From Streptomyces sp. NBC_00285 (GTDB taxonomy: Bacteria > Actinomycetota > Actinomycetes > Streptomycetales > Streptomycetaceae): DNA of 64,000 nucleotides. Each line of letters opens with the position of its first letter. Position 1 is the stretch's first letter. A program made the position numbers and the translations under genes. Location of the stretch: positions 3,782,001 through 3,846,000 of the forward strand of contig NZ_CP108055.1 of assembly GCF_036174265.1 (NCBI RefSeq). The letters are read 5' to 3'. Below the pieces are notes generated by a model. That model did not search any database and was not told where the DNA came from. It worked only from the letters and a program-made list of their open reading frames with translations. This document shows positions 7,480-16,933 of this stretch, piece by piece.

Positions 7480-8682
7480 TCACACGCCCATGGCCAGCAG
7501 CCGTTCCTCGACCCGCTCCGCGGCGTACAGATGCTCCACGACCAGGGCCCCCGCCCCGACCAGCCCGGCCCGCTCACCGAGCCGCGAGGTCACGACCTCC
7601 AGGCGGGCGGTGGAGCGGGGCAGCGCCCGCTGGTACAGCAGCTCCCGGACGCCGGTGAGGAAGGCAGTTCCGGCCAGATCTCCGGCGATCATCAGGACAC
7701 CGGGGTTCAGCAGCGTCACGACCGTCGCCAGCACGTCCCCGACCTGCCGCCCCGCGTCGCGTGCGAGCGCCGCCGCCTCGGGATGCCCGGACGCCAGCAG
7801 ATCGCGCACATCCGAGCCCGAGGCCGCCGGCACCCCGCCCGCCGCCAGCCGCCGGGCCACGGCACCGCCGCTCGCGACGGCCGCGAGACAGCCGTAGGAA
7901 CCGCATCGGCACAGCGCCTCCGCGCCCGCCGGCACCCGGATGTGGCCCAGGTCGCCCGCGCCGCCGTCGATGCCCCGGTAGACAGAGCCGTCGACCACGA
8001 CTCCGGCGCCGATCCCCGTCGAGACCTTGACCAGGACGAACGCCGAGCAGTCGGGGTGGGTCGTGCGCTGTTCGCCGTACGCCATGAGGTTGGCGTCGTT
8101 GTCGACGAGCACGGGGACCGGGCCGGTCCCGGTGTGCTCGGTGAAGGCTCCGGCCAGGCGGGTCCTTATGTCGTAGCCGTCCCAGCCGGGCATGATCGGC
8201 GGCTGGACCACCCGGCCGCTCTCCGTGTCGACCGGACCCGGTACGGCGAGTCCGATGCCGCAGACCTCGTCCGCGCGGTGGCCCGCCTTCTCCAGCAGCT
8301 CGGCGAACCAGCGGCCCAGCTCGCCGAGCACGACGTCGGGGCCGTCCTCGATCGCGAGGGGTCCGCTGTGCTCGGCGAGGATCTCGCCGGTCAGGGACAG
8401 CACGCACGCACGCGCGTGCCGGGTCTCCAGGTCGGCGGCGAGGACGACGGCGTGGGCGTCGTCGAACTCCAGGGTGATGGAGGGACGGCCGCCCAGCGGG
8501 GAGTCGACGGGGCCTCCGGCGCCCTCGCGCAGCCAGCCTGCGCGGAAGAGCCGGTCCAGGCGCTGGCCGACGGTCGCCCGGGACAGTCCGGTGGCCTGCT
8601 GGAGCGCTCCGCGCGTGACGGCTCGCCCGCTGCGGACCAGTTCGAGCAGATCTCCGGCGCCGGTCTGACTCCGTCCGGCCAT
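7480..8682 (-). CDS. ROK-family transcriptional regulator
   Basis: A 400-residue protein with an N-terminal winged helix (about residues 12-55, with GALQQATGLSRATVGQRLDR) and a ROK sugar-kinase-like domain: IGLAVPGPVD (143-152), the active-site-like DNDAN (194-198), and the zinc motif CRCGSYGC (258-265). The residue after GC is usually followed by a conserved Glu (GCLE); here it is GCLAA. The ATG at 8682 has the ribosome binding site AAGGGGG; a GTG two codons upstream overlaps that site and is unlikely. It is divergent from the two glycosidase genes at 8803-12197 and probably controls them in response to a sugar or sugar phosphate. Confidence 0.9.
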   Translation of the reverse strand: MAGRSQTGAGDLLELVRSGRAVTRGALQQATGLSRATVGQRLDRLFRAGWLREGAGGPVDSPLGGRPSITLEFDDAHAVVLAADLETRHARACVLSLTGEILAEHSGPLAIEDGPDVVLGELGRWFAELLEKAGHRADEVCGIGLAVPGPVDTESGRVVQPPIMPGWDGYDIRTRLAGAFTEHTGTGPVPVLVDNDANLMAYGEQRTTHPDCSAFVLVKVSTGIGAGVVVDGSVYRGIDGGAGDLGHIRVPAGAEALCRCGSYGCLAAVASGGAVARRLAAGGVPAASGSDVRDLLASGHPEAAALARDAGRQVGDVLATVVTLLNPGVLMIAGDLAGTAFLTGVRELLYQRALPRSTARLEVVTSRLGERAGLVGAGALVVEHLYAAERVEERLLAMGV

Positions 8683-8802
8683 GCGCACCCCCTTGTGTTT
8701 CTCAACTCTGCATTACATATTGAGTTTTGCGTGTTAAATGGACGTAACTCTACGGTAGCTCTGACCGAACCGGTCAGCGACATGTCTTTCGGGGAGCCCC
8801 GA
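8683..8802. promoter_or_regulatory. Divergent promoter region of the ROK regulator and glycosidase operon
   Basis: This 120-bp stretch is A/T-rich compared with its surroundings, as ROK operators usually are. Two inverted repeats are visible: AACTC-N13-GAGTT at 8704-8726 and CTGACCG-AAC-CGGTCAG at 8761-8777. Either could be an operator of the ROK protein. A GGGGAG ribosome binding site for the + strand gene is at 8791-8796. Confidence 0.5.
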
Positions 8803-10260
8803 GTGGATCGCACTGCCCAGCTCATGAACCCTTCCACGGAGCGTTCGATCGCATACGATCCGCCGGGCTCGTCACATTCCCTGCATGTCAGGGCCGCGAG
8901 GGTGCTGGAGGGCAACTGGACCGGCGCCTCCACGGTGCCCTCGCCCAGCCTGTACCCGCACCAGTGGTCCTGGGACTCCGCGTTCATCGCGATCGGACTG
9001 CGCCACCTCTCGCCGCTGCGGGCGCAGACCGAGCTGGAGACGCTGCTGGCGGCCCAGTGGGGCGACGGGCGGATCCCGCACATCGTCTTCAATCCCTCCG
9101 TACCGCTCGACCAGTACTTCCCGAGCCCCGACTTCTGGCGCTCCTCCACCGCGGGGCACACCGCGGGCGCCCCGCGCACCGTACAGACGTCCGGCATCGT
9201 GCAGCCACCGGTCCACGCGCTGGCCGCGTGGCTGGTCCACCGCGCCGACCCCGGACTCTCCCGCGCGCGCGGCTTCCTCGCCCGCGTGTACCCGCGGCTC
9301 GCCGCCTGGCACCGGTATCTGCTGCACCGGCGGGACCTGGGCGGCGGCGGTCTTGCGTCCGTCGTGCACCCCTGGGAACAGGGTATGGACAACAGCCCCT
9401 CGTGGGACCTCCCCCTCAGCAGGGTGACCCCCGCCCCGGCCCGCTCCTTCCGCCGCGCCGACCTCGACCACGGGGCGCCCGAGGACCGGCCCACGGATCT
9501 GGACTACGGCCGGTACGTCCGGCTGGCGATGGACTACCGGGACGCCGGGTACGCCGACGGCGGCGGCTTCGCGGTCGAGGACCCCTCCTTCAACGCCCTG
9601 CTCATCGCCTCCGAGCACGCCCTCGCCCGGATCGCCGAGGAACTGGGCGCGCCCGGCACCGCCCGCCACGCGCGCGCGGAGCGGCTGACGGCGGCGCTGG
9701 TCGAGCGGCTGTGGGACCCGGCGAGCGGCATGTTCCTGTGCCGGGACCTGCGGTGGCCCGCTCCGGACGGGCGCGGCACCCTGATCCCCGAGCGCGGTGT
9801 CTCGGGCATGGTCCCCCTGCTGCTGCCCGACCTCCCGCCCGGCATCGCCGCGGCGCTCCTGCGCACCCTCCGCGGCCCGCACTTCGGACTCGGCACCACC
9901 ACCCGCCTCGTGCCCAGCTACGACCTCCTCGGCGAGGCCTTCGACCCGCACCGCTACTGGCGCGGCCCGGCCTGGTTCAACACCGCCTGGCTGCTGGAGC
10001 GAGGGCTGCGTACCCACGGCGAGCAGCAACAGGCCGACGCCCTGCGGGAGTCGGTCCTGGAACTCGCCGGCGCCGGCGACTTCGCGGAGTACGTCGACCC
10101 GTACACCGGCGAGGCCTGCGGGACGACCGGCTTCAGCTGGACCGCCGCGCTCGCGCTCGACCTGCTGCACGACGACACCACCGTCGCGTACGACACAACG
10201 GCCACGAACGGCATCACAGCCACGGCGGACTTGGGATTCAAGGGAGGGAACCTGCGATGA
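8803..10260 (+). CDS. MGH1-like (GH63-type) glycoside hydrolase
   Basis: A 485-residue cytoplasmic protein of the (alpha/alpha)6-barrel group that includes mannosylglycerate/glucosylglycerate hydrolases and GH63 glucosidases. YPHQWSWDSAF (about residues 51-61) carries the acidic residue of the first catalytic loop, and GPAWFNTAWLLERGL and TTGFSWTAALALDLL near the C-terminus are family patterns. No signal peptide is seen. The GTG at 8803 has the ribosome binding site GGGGAG; an ATG at 8782 in the same frame has none. The stop overlaps the next start (ATGA), so both enzymes are made together. The substrate is probably an alpha-glucoside or glucosylglycerate, but this is inference. Confidence 0.82.
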   Translation: MDRTAQLMNPSTERSIAYDPPGSSHSLHVRAARVLEGNWTGASTVPSPSLYPHQWSWDSAFIAIGLRHLSPLRAQTELETLLAAQWGDGRIPHIVFNPSVPLDQYFPSPDFWRSSTAGHTAGAPRTVQTSGIVQPPVHALAAWLVHRADPGLSRARGFLARVYPRLAAWHRYLLHRRDLGGGGLASVVHPWEQGMDNSPSWDLPLSRVTPAPARSFRRADLDHGAPEDRPTDLDYGRYVRLAMDYRDAGYADGGGFAVEDPSFNALLIASEHALARIAEELGAPGTARHARAERLTAALVERLWDPASGMFLCRDLRWPAPDGRGTLIPERGVSGMVPLLLPDLPPGIAAALLRTLRGPHFGLGTTTRLVPSYDLLGEAFDPHRYWRGPAWFNTAWLLERGLRTHGEQQQADALRESVLELAGAGDFAEYVDPYTGEACGTTGFSWTAALALDLLHDDTTVAYDTTATNGITATADLGFKGGNLR

Positions 10261-12197
10261 CGGACCGGCATCATCTGCTCGTGCACGGCGGGACGTTCGC
10301 TGCCGTGGGCGACGGCGGCGACATCAGCGGCGTCCGGGGCGGCGGCAGCTCCCCGGACGGCATGTTCGTGCGGGACGCCCGGCATCTGAGCCGCTGGCAG
10401 CTCACGGTCGACGGCGCGGTACCGGAGGCCCTGTCGCCGGTCGCCGACGGGGACACCGCGCGCTGTGTCCTGGTCCCGCGCGGCGGCCGCCAGGAGCCGC
10501 CCGCCTGCACCCTCTTCCGTGAACAGGCCGTCGGGGACGGCTCGTTCGTCGAGTCCCTGCGGGTGACCAGCAACCGCCCGGTGCCGACGACGGTCCGGCT
10601 CGCGGTCACCGCGGACGCCGACTTCACCGACCAGTTCGAACTCCGCTCCGACTACCGCACCTACCCGAAGACCGGCGCCACCCGCTCCCGTGAAGTCCTC
10701 GACGACGGCGTGGAGTTCACCTACCAACGCGGCGAATGGCGTTCCCGTACGACGGTGAGCGCCGACCCCGCCCCGGACGGCGTCGAGGAGACGGGCACCG
10801 GAGCGCGGCGCCTGGTGTGGACCCTGGATCTGGAGCCGCACGGCACGGCCGAACTGACCCTGCGGGTGATGGCCCGGCCGCACGGCGACAGGCGGACCCT
10901 GCGGGTACCGAGCTCCCCCGCCGCCCTCAACCGGCAACTCCTCGCCATGGAAGGCGAGTTCGTGGAGGGCGTCGCCTTCCCGACCGGCTGGCCCGAACTC
11001 GCCGCGGCCTGCGCGCGCGGTCTCGCCGACCTCGCCTCGCTCCAGGTCCCGGCTACCGGCCCGGACGGCGAGGAACTGCGCGTGCCGGCCGCCGGAGCCC
11101 CCTGGTTCCTCACCCTTCTGGGCCGGGACGCCCTCCTCACCTCGCTCTTCGCCCTCCCCTACCGGCCCCAGCTGGCCGCCGCGACGCTCCCCGCGCTCGC
11201 CGCGACCCAGGCGACCGAGACCGGCCCGGCCTCCGTGGCCCAGCCCGGCAAGATCGTGCACGAGGTGCGGCACGGGGAGCTGGCGCACTTCGGACAGGTG
11301 CCGTACGGGCGCTACTACGGCTCGGTGGACGCCACCCCGCTGTTCCTCGTGCTGCTCGGCGCGTACGTGGAGCACACCGGGGACCTCCCGCTCGCCCGGC
11401 GCCTGGAGTCCCACGCCCGTGCCGCGATCGGCTGGATGCTCGACCACGGCGGGCTCACCTCGCGCGGCTACCTCGTCTACCGCTCCGACCAGGGCGGCCT
11501 CGCCAACCAGAACTGGAAGGACTCCCCCGGCGCGATCTGCGGCGCCGACGGGACGCGGGCGAGCGGGCCGGTGACGGCGGCCGGGGCACAGGGCTACGCC
11601 TACGACGCGCTGCGCAGGACCGCGTGGCTCGCGCGCACGGTGTGGGCGGACGAGACGTACGCGGCGCTCCTGGAGCAGGCCGCGGCCGATCTGCGGGACC
11701 GGTTCCAGCGCGACTTCTGGATGCCGGACCGTACGTTCCCCGCGCTCGCACTGGACGGCGAGGGGCGCCAGGTCGACGCGCTGGCCTCCGACGCCGGACA
11801 TCTGCTGTGGTCGGGGCTGCTCGACAAGGAGTACGGGGAGCAGGTGGGGCGGCGGCTGCTGCAGCCGGACTTCTTCTCGGGGTGGGGGGTGCGGACACTG
11901 GCGGCCGGGCAGGCGGCGTACCACCCGCTGTCGTACCACCGGGGGTCGGTGTGGCCGCACGACAACGCGCTGATCACGCTGGGCCTTGCCCGGTACGGGC
12001 TGCACGACGAGGCGCGAACCGTGGCGCACGGGCTGGTGGACGCGGCGACGGCGGCCGGCCACCGCCTGCCGGAGGTGCTCGCGGGGTACGGGCGGGAGTC
12101 GCACGGGGAGCCGGTGCCGTATCCGCACGCGTGTGTGCGGGAGGCCCGGTCCGCGGCGGCTCCGCTCGCGCTGTTGACGGCGGTGGGGGGCGCCTGA
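10257..12197 (+). CDS. Glycogen debranching-type enzyme (amylo-alpha-1,6-glucosidase family)
   Basis: A 646-residue protein starting at the ATG that overlaps the previous stop. The N-terminal 200 residues match the beta-sandwich domain of bacterial glycogen debranching proteins (DGMFVRDARHLSRWQL, then FTDQFELRSDYR). The rest is an (alpha/alpha)6 catalytic barrel with APWFLTLLGRDALLTSLFAL and HPLSYHRGSVWPHDNALITL, which contain the expected acidic residues. It lacks a signal peptide and so acts in the cytoplasm. With the neighbouring MGH1-like enzyme and the ROK regulator it forms a small saccharide-degradation unit that lacks its own transporter. Confidence 0.85.
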   Translation: MTDRHHLLVHGGTFAAVGDGGDISGVRGGGSSPDGMFVRDARHLSRWQLTVDGAVPEALSPVADGDTARCVLVPRGGRQEPPACTLFREQAVGDGSFVESLRVTSNRPVPTTVRLAVTADADFTDQFELRSDYRTYPKTGATRSREVLDDGVEFTYQRGEWRSRTTVSADPAPDGVEETGTGARRLVWTLDLEPHGTAELTLRVMARPHGDRRTLRVPSSPAALNRQLLAMEGEFVEGVAFPTGWPELAAACARGLADLASLQVPATGPDGEELRVPAAGAPWFLTLLGRDALLTSLFALPYRPQLAAATLPALAATQATETGPASVAQPGKIVHEVRHGELAHFGQVPYGRYYGSVDATPLFLVLLGAYVEHTGDLPLARRLESHARAAIGWMLDHGGLTSRGYLVYRSDQGGLANQNWKDSPGAICGADGTRASGPVTAAGAQGYAYDALRRTAWLARTVWADETYAALLEQAAADLRDRFQRDFWMPDRTFPALALDGEGRQVDALASDAGHLLWSGLLDKEYGEQVGRRLLQPDFFSGWGVRTLAAGQAAYHPLSYHRGSVWPHDNALITLGLARYGLHDEARTVAHGLVDAATAAGHRLPEVLAGYGRESHGEPVPYPHACVREARSAAAPLALLTAVGGA

Positions 12198-12287
12198 TCA
12201 CCGCGGGCTCGGCCCCGGGAACCTCACCGTTGACCAAGCATTGGTCCGGTGTTTGCCCTGGGCCCTGAACCGTGGCCCGAAGCCGGA

Positions 12288-12350
12288 CGTACGGGACGGT
12301 GGCGGATCCGAGACCCCATATCGGGTCCGCCTCCTACCAGGACCCGTACG
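12288..12350 (+). promoter_or_regulatory. Nested imperfect inverted repeats in the sulfatase leader
   Basis: An outer stem CGTACGGG (12288-12295) pairs with CCCGTACG (12343-12350), and an inner imperfect stem pairs GGCGGATCCGA (12301-12311) with TCGGGTCCGCC (12321-12331). The whole folds into a long hairpin that ends directly at the GGAAGGA ribosome binding site (12350-12356). It could end the upstream operon or act in the leader of the next gene. Function is inference. Confidence 0.45.
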
Positions 12351-12363
12351 GAAGGACCCTCGG

Positions 12364-14115
12364 GTGTCCGAGACCCTTGCTGAGAGCACGTCACCCGAGG
12401 CCGAGGCGACCGTCGGGGACGGTCCACCGCGGAGCAGGCCGTCGCTGCGGGCGCGGCTCGGGCGGTTGCGGGAGCAGCACCCCGTCGCCGCACGCAACAT
12501 CCGGTGGACGGTGAACGTCCTCGCCGCCCTGCTCGTCCTCGGCGCCCTGCTCCTGCCGAACAAGGTCACCCATCTGCATGCCAGGGAGTTCGTGCGGATC
12601 CCGGTGGAGGCGATCCTCGGGGCGGCCGTGGCACTCGTGCTGCCTCGGCGGCCGCGGCTGGCGGTGGCCGTGGTGTCCGGCGTGGCGCTCGGGGTGATGA
12701 CGATCATGAACCTGCTCGACATGGGGTTCAACGACTACCTCGGGCGGCCCTTCAACCCCATCCTCGACTGGGAGCTGCTCAACGACGCGCAGTCGTACAT
12801 CTCGGACTCGATGGGCAGCGCCGTGGCGGTCGGTGCCGCGGTCGGCGCGGGCGTCCTCGTGCTCCTCCTGCTGTCCCTCATGACGCTGGCGATGGTCAGG
12901 CTCAGCGGTCTGCTGATCCTGGACCGCCGGACCGCGACCCGGGGCACCCTCGTCGCCGCCACCGTCTGGGTCACCTGCTCCGCCCTCGGCCTCCAGGTCT
13001 TCGGCACCCCGCTGGCCTCCGAACACACCGCCTCGCTCACCGCGATCCAGGCCAAGCAGGTGGTGCAGACCGTGCGGGACGAGGCGGCCTTCGAGAAGGT
13101 GGCCAAGGTCGACGCCTTCGGGAACACGCCCGGCTCCCAGCTGGTGCCCGACCTCCGCGGCAAGGACATGATCTTCACGTTCATCGAGAGCTACGGCAGG
13201 AGCGCCGTCGAGGACAAGGGCATCGCGCCCGGCGTCGACAAGACCCTCGCCACGAGCACCGCGGCCCTCGCGAAGGCGGGCTTCCACGCGAAGAGCGGCT
13301 GGCTGACCTCGGCGACGTACGGAGGCAGCAGCTGGCTCGGCCACTCGACGACCCTCACCGGCCTGTGGATCGACAACCAGCAGCGCTACCGCACGGTCAT
13401 GGCCAGCAACCACCTCAGCCTCACCAGGGCCTTCAAGAAGACCGGCGACTGGGACACGGTCGGCGTGATGCCGGGCGTGCAGAAGGGCTGGCCCGAGCAG
13501 CAGTACTACGACCTCGACAAGGTCTACAACGCCTTCCAACTCGGCTACCAGGGGCCGAAGTTCAGCTGGTCGACGATGCCCGACCAGTACGCCCTGGAGG
13601 CCTACCAGCGTCAGGTGCACAGCAAGAAGCGCGACAAGCCGCTGATGTCCGAGATCATCCTCACCTCCAGCCACCAGCCCTGGGCCCCCATCCCGAAGAT
13701 GGTCCCCTGGGACAAGCTCGGCGACGGCTCGATCTTCAAGCCCATCCAGAAGGCCGGCAACAAGGCGTCCGACATCATCGCCGACTCCACCCGCTCCAAG
13801 CAGGAGTACGGCAAGTCCATCTCGTACTCGGTGACGTCCCTGACCCAGTGGCTGGAGCGCTACGGCAGCGCCGACACCGTCCTCGTCTTCCTCGGCGACC
13901 ACCAGCCGATCGCGCGGGTCAGCGGCGAGAACGCCAGCCGTGACGTGCCGATCTCCATCGTCGCCAAGGACCCGAAGGTCCTCGACAAGATCGCCTCCTG
14001 GAACTGGACCGACGGCCTCAAGCCGGCCCACAACGCCCCGGTCTGGAAGATGAGCTCCTTCCGAGACCGCTTCCTGACGGCATACGGCTCGACTCCCCAC
14101 CCGTCGAAGGGATAG
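12364..14115 (+). CDS. Membrane-bound sulfatase / phosphoglycerol transferase-like protein
   Basis: A 583-residue protein with five predicted membrane helices (about residues 48-66, 78-94, 98-117, 152-178, 195-213) followed by a large extracellular alkaline-phosphatase-superfamily domain. DMIFTFIESYGRSAV begins the sulfatase domain, GWLTSATYGGSSWLGHSTT probably carries the Ser/Thr nucleophile, and VLVFLGDHQP carries the late Asp-His metal ligands. The layout resembles lipoteichoic acid synthases and phosphoglycerol transferases, so the role may be in cell-wall glycopolymer synthesis; the name sulfatase reflects fold only. The GTG at 12364 follows a GGAAGGA ribosome binding site seven bases away. 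It is probably monocistronic. Confidence 0.82.
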   Translation: MSETLAESTSPEAEATVGDGPPRSRPSLRARLGRLREQHPVAARNIRWTVNVLAALLVLGALLLPNKVTHLHAREFVRIPVEAILGAAVALVLPRRPRLAVAVVSGVALGVMTIMNLLDMGFNDYLGRPFNPILDWELLNDAQSYISDSMGSAVAVGAAVGAGVLVLLLLSLMTLAMVRLSGLLILDRRTATRGTLVAATVWVTCSALGLQVFGTPLASEHTASLTAIQAKQVVQTVRDEAAFEKVAKVDAFGNTPGSQLVPDLRGKDMIFTFIESYGRSAVEDKGIAPGVDKTLATSTAALAKAGFHAKSGWLTSATYGGSSWLGHSTTLTGLWIDNQQRYRTVMASNHLSLTRAFKKTGDWDTVGVMPGVQKGWPEQQYYDLDKVYNAFQLGYQGPKFSWSTMPDQYALEAYQRQVHSKKRDKPLMSEIILTSSHQPWAPIPKMVPWDKLGDGSIFKPIQKAGNKASDIIADSTRSKQEYGKSISYSVTSLTQWLERYGSADTVLVFLGDHQPIARVSGENASRDVPISIVAKDPKVLDKIASWNWTDGLKPAHNAPVWKMSSFRDRFLTAYGSTPHPSKG

Positions 14116-14268
14116 CTGGCTCCGGCCGTCGGGTGAACGCACCTTTGGCCGCGTACGGCGGGAAGGGGACGGGGTGGGGGGTGTCCGCCCGCAGCGGCCA
14201 GCGTCCGGCACCGAGCCCTGCTCAACTGCGCGAAAAACGCCCGCCCCCACCGACCCGCACAGGCCGGC

Positions 14269-15408
14269 TCACCCCCCGGACGTGTCCAGCTCCGCGTCCT
14301 CGCCGATCCCCGCACAGTCGTACGGATCCTTCAGCCAACCGTCCGGCAGGACAACCCTGTTGTTGCCGGACGTACGGCCGCGGGGCCCGTCCGCGCCCAC
14401 CGGCCAGGGCTGGTCCAGGTCCAACTCGTCCAGACCGGACCGGAGTTCCGACAGCGACGACGTGATCGCGAGGCGCTTGCGCATCTCACTGCCGACCGCG
14501 AACCCCTTGAGGTACCAGGCCACGTGCTTGCGGAAGTCGATGACCCCGCGCGACTCGTCGCCGATCCACTCGCCGAGGAGGGTGGCGTGCCGGACCATGA
14601 CGTCGGCGACCTCCCGCAGCGCGGGCCGGGCGACGTCCTCCGTACGGCCCTCGAAGGCGGCCACCAGATCCGCGAACAGCCACGGCCGCCCCAGGCACCC
14701 CCGCCCCACGACCACCCCGTCACACCCGGTGGACCGCACCATCCGCAGCGCGTCGTCGGCCGACCAGATGTCGCCGTTGCCGAGGACGGGGATCTCCGGC
14801 ACATGCTCCTTGAGGCGGGCGATGGCGTCCCAGTCGGCGGTCCCGCCGTAGTGCTGGGCGGCGGTACGGCCGTGCAGGGCGATGGAGGTCACACCCTCCT
14901 CGACAGCGATGCGCCCGGCGTCGAGATACGTGATGTGGTCGTCGTCGATGCCCTTGCGCATCTTCATGGTGACCGGCAGATCCCCCGCCCCGCTCACGGC
15001 CTCGCGCAGAATCGCCCTGAGCAGCGGACGCTTGTACGGCAGCGCGGAGCCGCCGCCCTTCCGCGTGACCTTGGGGACCGGGCAGCCGAAGTTCAGGTCG
15101 ATGTGGTCGGCGAGGTCCTCGTCCGCGATCATGCGGACGGCCTTGCCGACGGTGGCCGGGTCGACGCCGTACAGCTGGATCGAGCGCGGCTTCTCGGTCG
15201 CGTCGAAGTGGATCAGCTGCATGGTCTTCTCGTTGCGCTCGACCAGCGCCCGAGTCGTGATCATCTCGCTCACGAACAGGCCCTTGCCGCCGCTGAACTC
15301 CCTGCACAACGTGCGGAAGGGCGCGTTGGTGATCCCGGCCATGGGGGCCAGGACGACGGGAGGCTGGACGGGGTGCGGACCGATCTGCATTCCCCCATTG
15401 TCACGCAT
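14269..15408 (-). CDS. dusB: tRNA-dihydrouridine synthase DusB
   Basis: A 379-residue FMN-dependent enzyme that reduces uridine to dihydrouridine in tRNA. LAPMAGITNAPFR opens the TIM barrel, Cys109 in DLNFGCPVPKV is the catalytic acid, MKMRKG and ALHGRTAAQ contribute substrate and FMN contacts, and GNGDI and GRGCLGRPW bind the FMN phosphate. The C-terminal helical domain (FRKHVAWYLKGF) is normal. Either the ATG at 15408 or the ATG at 15390 (MQIGPHPV) could be the start; both have G-rich sequence unusually close. The gene is single and convergent with the sulfatase gene. Confidence 0.94.
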   Translation of the reverse strand: MRDNGGMQIGPHPVQPPVVLAPMAGITNAPFRTLCREFSGGKGLFVSEMITTRALVERNEKTMQLIHFDATEKPRSIQLYGVDPATVGKAVRMIADEDLADHIDLNFGCPVPKVTRKGGGSALPYKRPLLRAILREAVSGAGDLPVTMKMRKGIDDDHITYLDAGRIAVEEGVTSIALHGRTAAQHYGGTADWDAIARLKEHVPEIPVLGNGDIWSADDALRMVRSTGCDGVVVGRGCLGRPWLFADLVAAFEGRTEDVARPALREVADVMVRHATLLGEWIGDESRGVIDFRKHVAWYLKGFAVGSEMRKRLAITSSLSELRSGLDELDLDQPWPVGADGPRGRTSGNNRVVLPDGWLKDPYDCAGIGEDAELDTSGG

Positions 15409-15450
15409 GCCTCCAGGACCTCGACACAGTGATCATGTAGCAACCATTAG

Positions 15451-15480
15451 TTAGACGCACTATCGAAATCGGCGTACGAT
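15451..15480 (+). promoter_or_regulatory. Promoter of the MFS gene, probably leaderless
   Basis: TTAGAC (15451-15456) and TACGAT (15475-15480) are 18 bases apart. The start of transcription should be near 15487, coinciding with the ATG at 15488. No ribosome binding site is seen in front of either candidate ATG, in line with a leaderless mRNA. Confidence 0.5.
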
Positions 15481-15487
15481 GACGCGC

Positions 15488-16933
15488 ATGCCCGAGCTCA
15501 GCCAACGCCGACGCATGCTGGTGCTCGCGATCTGCTGCATGAGTCTGCTGATCGTGAGCCTGGACACCACCGCCCTCAACGTCGCCCTGCCCGCCATGCA
15601 GCGGGACCTCGACGCGAGCACGGCGGGACTCCAGTGGACGATCGACGCGTACACCCTGGTCCTCGCCTCGCTGCTGATGCTGGCCGGCTCCACAGCCGAC
15701 CGGATCGGCCGCAGGCGCGTGTTCATGGCGGGCCTGGTCGTCTTCACGATCGGCTCCGCACTGTGTTCCCTCGCGCCGAACCTGGAGGCGCTGGTCGCCT
15801 TCCGCATGGTGCAGGCGGTCGGCGGTTCGATGCTCAACCCGGTCGCCATGTCGATCATCACCAACACCTTCACCGACCCGCGTGAGCGGGCCCGCGCAAT
15901 CGGCGCCTGGGGCGCGGTCGTCGGTATCTCCATGGCCGCGGGTCCCCTGGTGGGCGGACTGCTCGTGGACTCGGTCGGCTGGCGCTCGATCTTCTGGGTC
16001 AACCTGCCGGTCGGGCTCGCGGCACTGCTGCTCACCCTGCGGTACGTCCCCGAGTCCCGCGCACCCAAGGCCCGCCGCCCCGACCCGGTCGGGCAGCTGC
16101 TGGTGATCGCGCTGTTCGGCTCGCTGACGTACGCGATCATCGAGGCGCCGGCCTCGGGGTTCTCGTACGTGCTGCCCTTCGCCGTGGTGGCCCTCCTCGC
16201 GCTGGCCGGGCTCCTCTGGTACGAGCCCCGGCGCGACGAACCCCTCATCGACCTGCGGTTCTTCCGGTCTGCGCCCTTCAGCGGGGCCACGGTGATCGCG
16301 ATCAGCGCGTTCGCGGGTCTTGGCGGGTTCCTGTTCCTTTCGACGCTGTATCTGCAGAACGTCCGGGGGCTGGACGCACTGCACGCGGGCCTGTGGATGC
16401 TGCCGATGGCCGTGCCGATGTTCCTGTGCGCGCCGCTGGCCGGCCGGCTGGTGGCAAGCCGGGGGCCGAGGCTGCCGTTGGTCGCCGCCGGAGTCATGAT
16501 CACCGCCAGCGGGGTGCTGTTCGCCGCCTTCGACGCGGAGACGTCCGACGGGACGCTGCTCCTCGGATACCTGCTGTTCGGGATCGGGTTCGGGCTGGTC
16601 AACGCGCCGATCACGAACACGGCGGTGTCGGGGATGCCGCGGGCCCAGGCCGGGGTCGCCGCCGCCGTCGCGTCCACGAGCCGTCAGCTCGGGCAGACAC
16701 TCGGGGTCGCGGTGATCGGCGCGGTGCTGGCCTCGGGGGTGGGAGCGTCGTCGTACAAGGAGAAGTTCGTGTCGGCCGCCGTGCCGGGGTGGTGGATTCT
16801 CGCCGGGTGCGGGCTCGCGGTGCTGGTGCTCGGCGCCGTGACCAGTGGACGGTGGGCCCGCGGGACCGCCGAACGGACCGCCGAACGGCTGGAGTCGGCC
16901 GAGGTGCGCGAGGCGGCGGGAGTCGTCGCGTGA
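15488..16933 (+). CDS. MFS transporter, DHA2 family (14 helices)
   Basis: A 481-residue inner-membrane drug/proton antiporter-type protein. It has the DHA2 hallmarks: LDTTALNVALPAMQRDL in helix 1 (motif D1), DRIGRRRVFMAG in the first loop (motif A), and GPLVGGLLVDSVGWRSIFWVNLPVG (motif C region, quoted across GPLVGGLLVDSVGWRS and IFWVNLPVG). About 14 hydrophobic segments fit the family length. An ATG at 15479 is also in frame, but promoter spacing favours 15488. No regulator gene is adjacent. The substrate is not predictable. Confidence 0.88.
   Translation: MPELSQRRRMLVLAICCMSLLIVSLDTTALNVALPAMQRDLDASTAGLQWTIDAYTLVLASLLMLAGSTADRIGRRRVFMAGLVVFTIGSALCSLAPNLEALVAFRMVQAVGGSMLNPVAMSIITNTFTDPRERARAIGAWGAVVGISMAAGPLVGGLLVDSVGWRSIFWVNLPVGLAALLLTLRYVPESRAPKARRPDPVGQLLVIALFGSLTYAIIEAPASGFSYVLPFAVVALLALAGLLWYEPRRDEPLIDLRFFRSAPFSGATVIAISAFAGLGGFLFLSTLYLQNVRGLDALHAGLWMLPMAVPMFLCAPLAGRLVASRGPRLPLVAAGVMITASGVLFAAFDAETSDGTLLLGYLLFGIGFGLVNAPITNTAVSGMPRAQAGVAAAVASTSRQLGQTLGVAVIGAVLASGVGASSYKEKFVSAAVPGWWILAGCGLAVLVLGAVTSGRWARGTAERTAERLESAEVREAAGVVA

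Noticed and set aside
7330..8802. A very long rightward open frame continuing upstream of the MGH1-like gene through the ROK gene
   Set aside because: It runs antisense to a well-supported ROK regulator and has low-complexity H/R/G-rich composition typical of shadow frames in high-GC DNA; the real start is the GTG at 8803.
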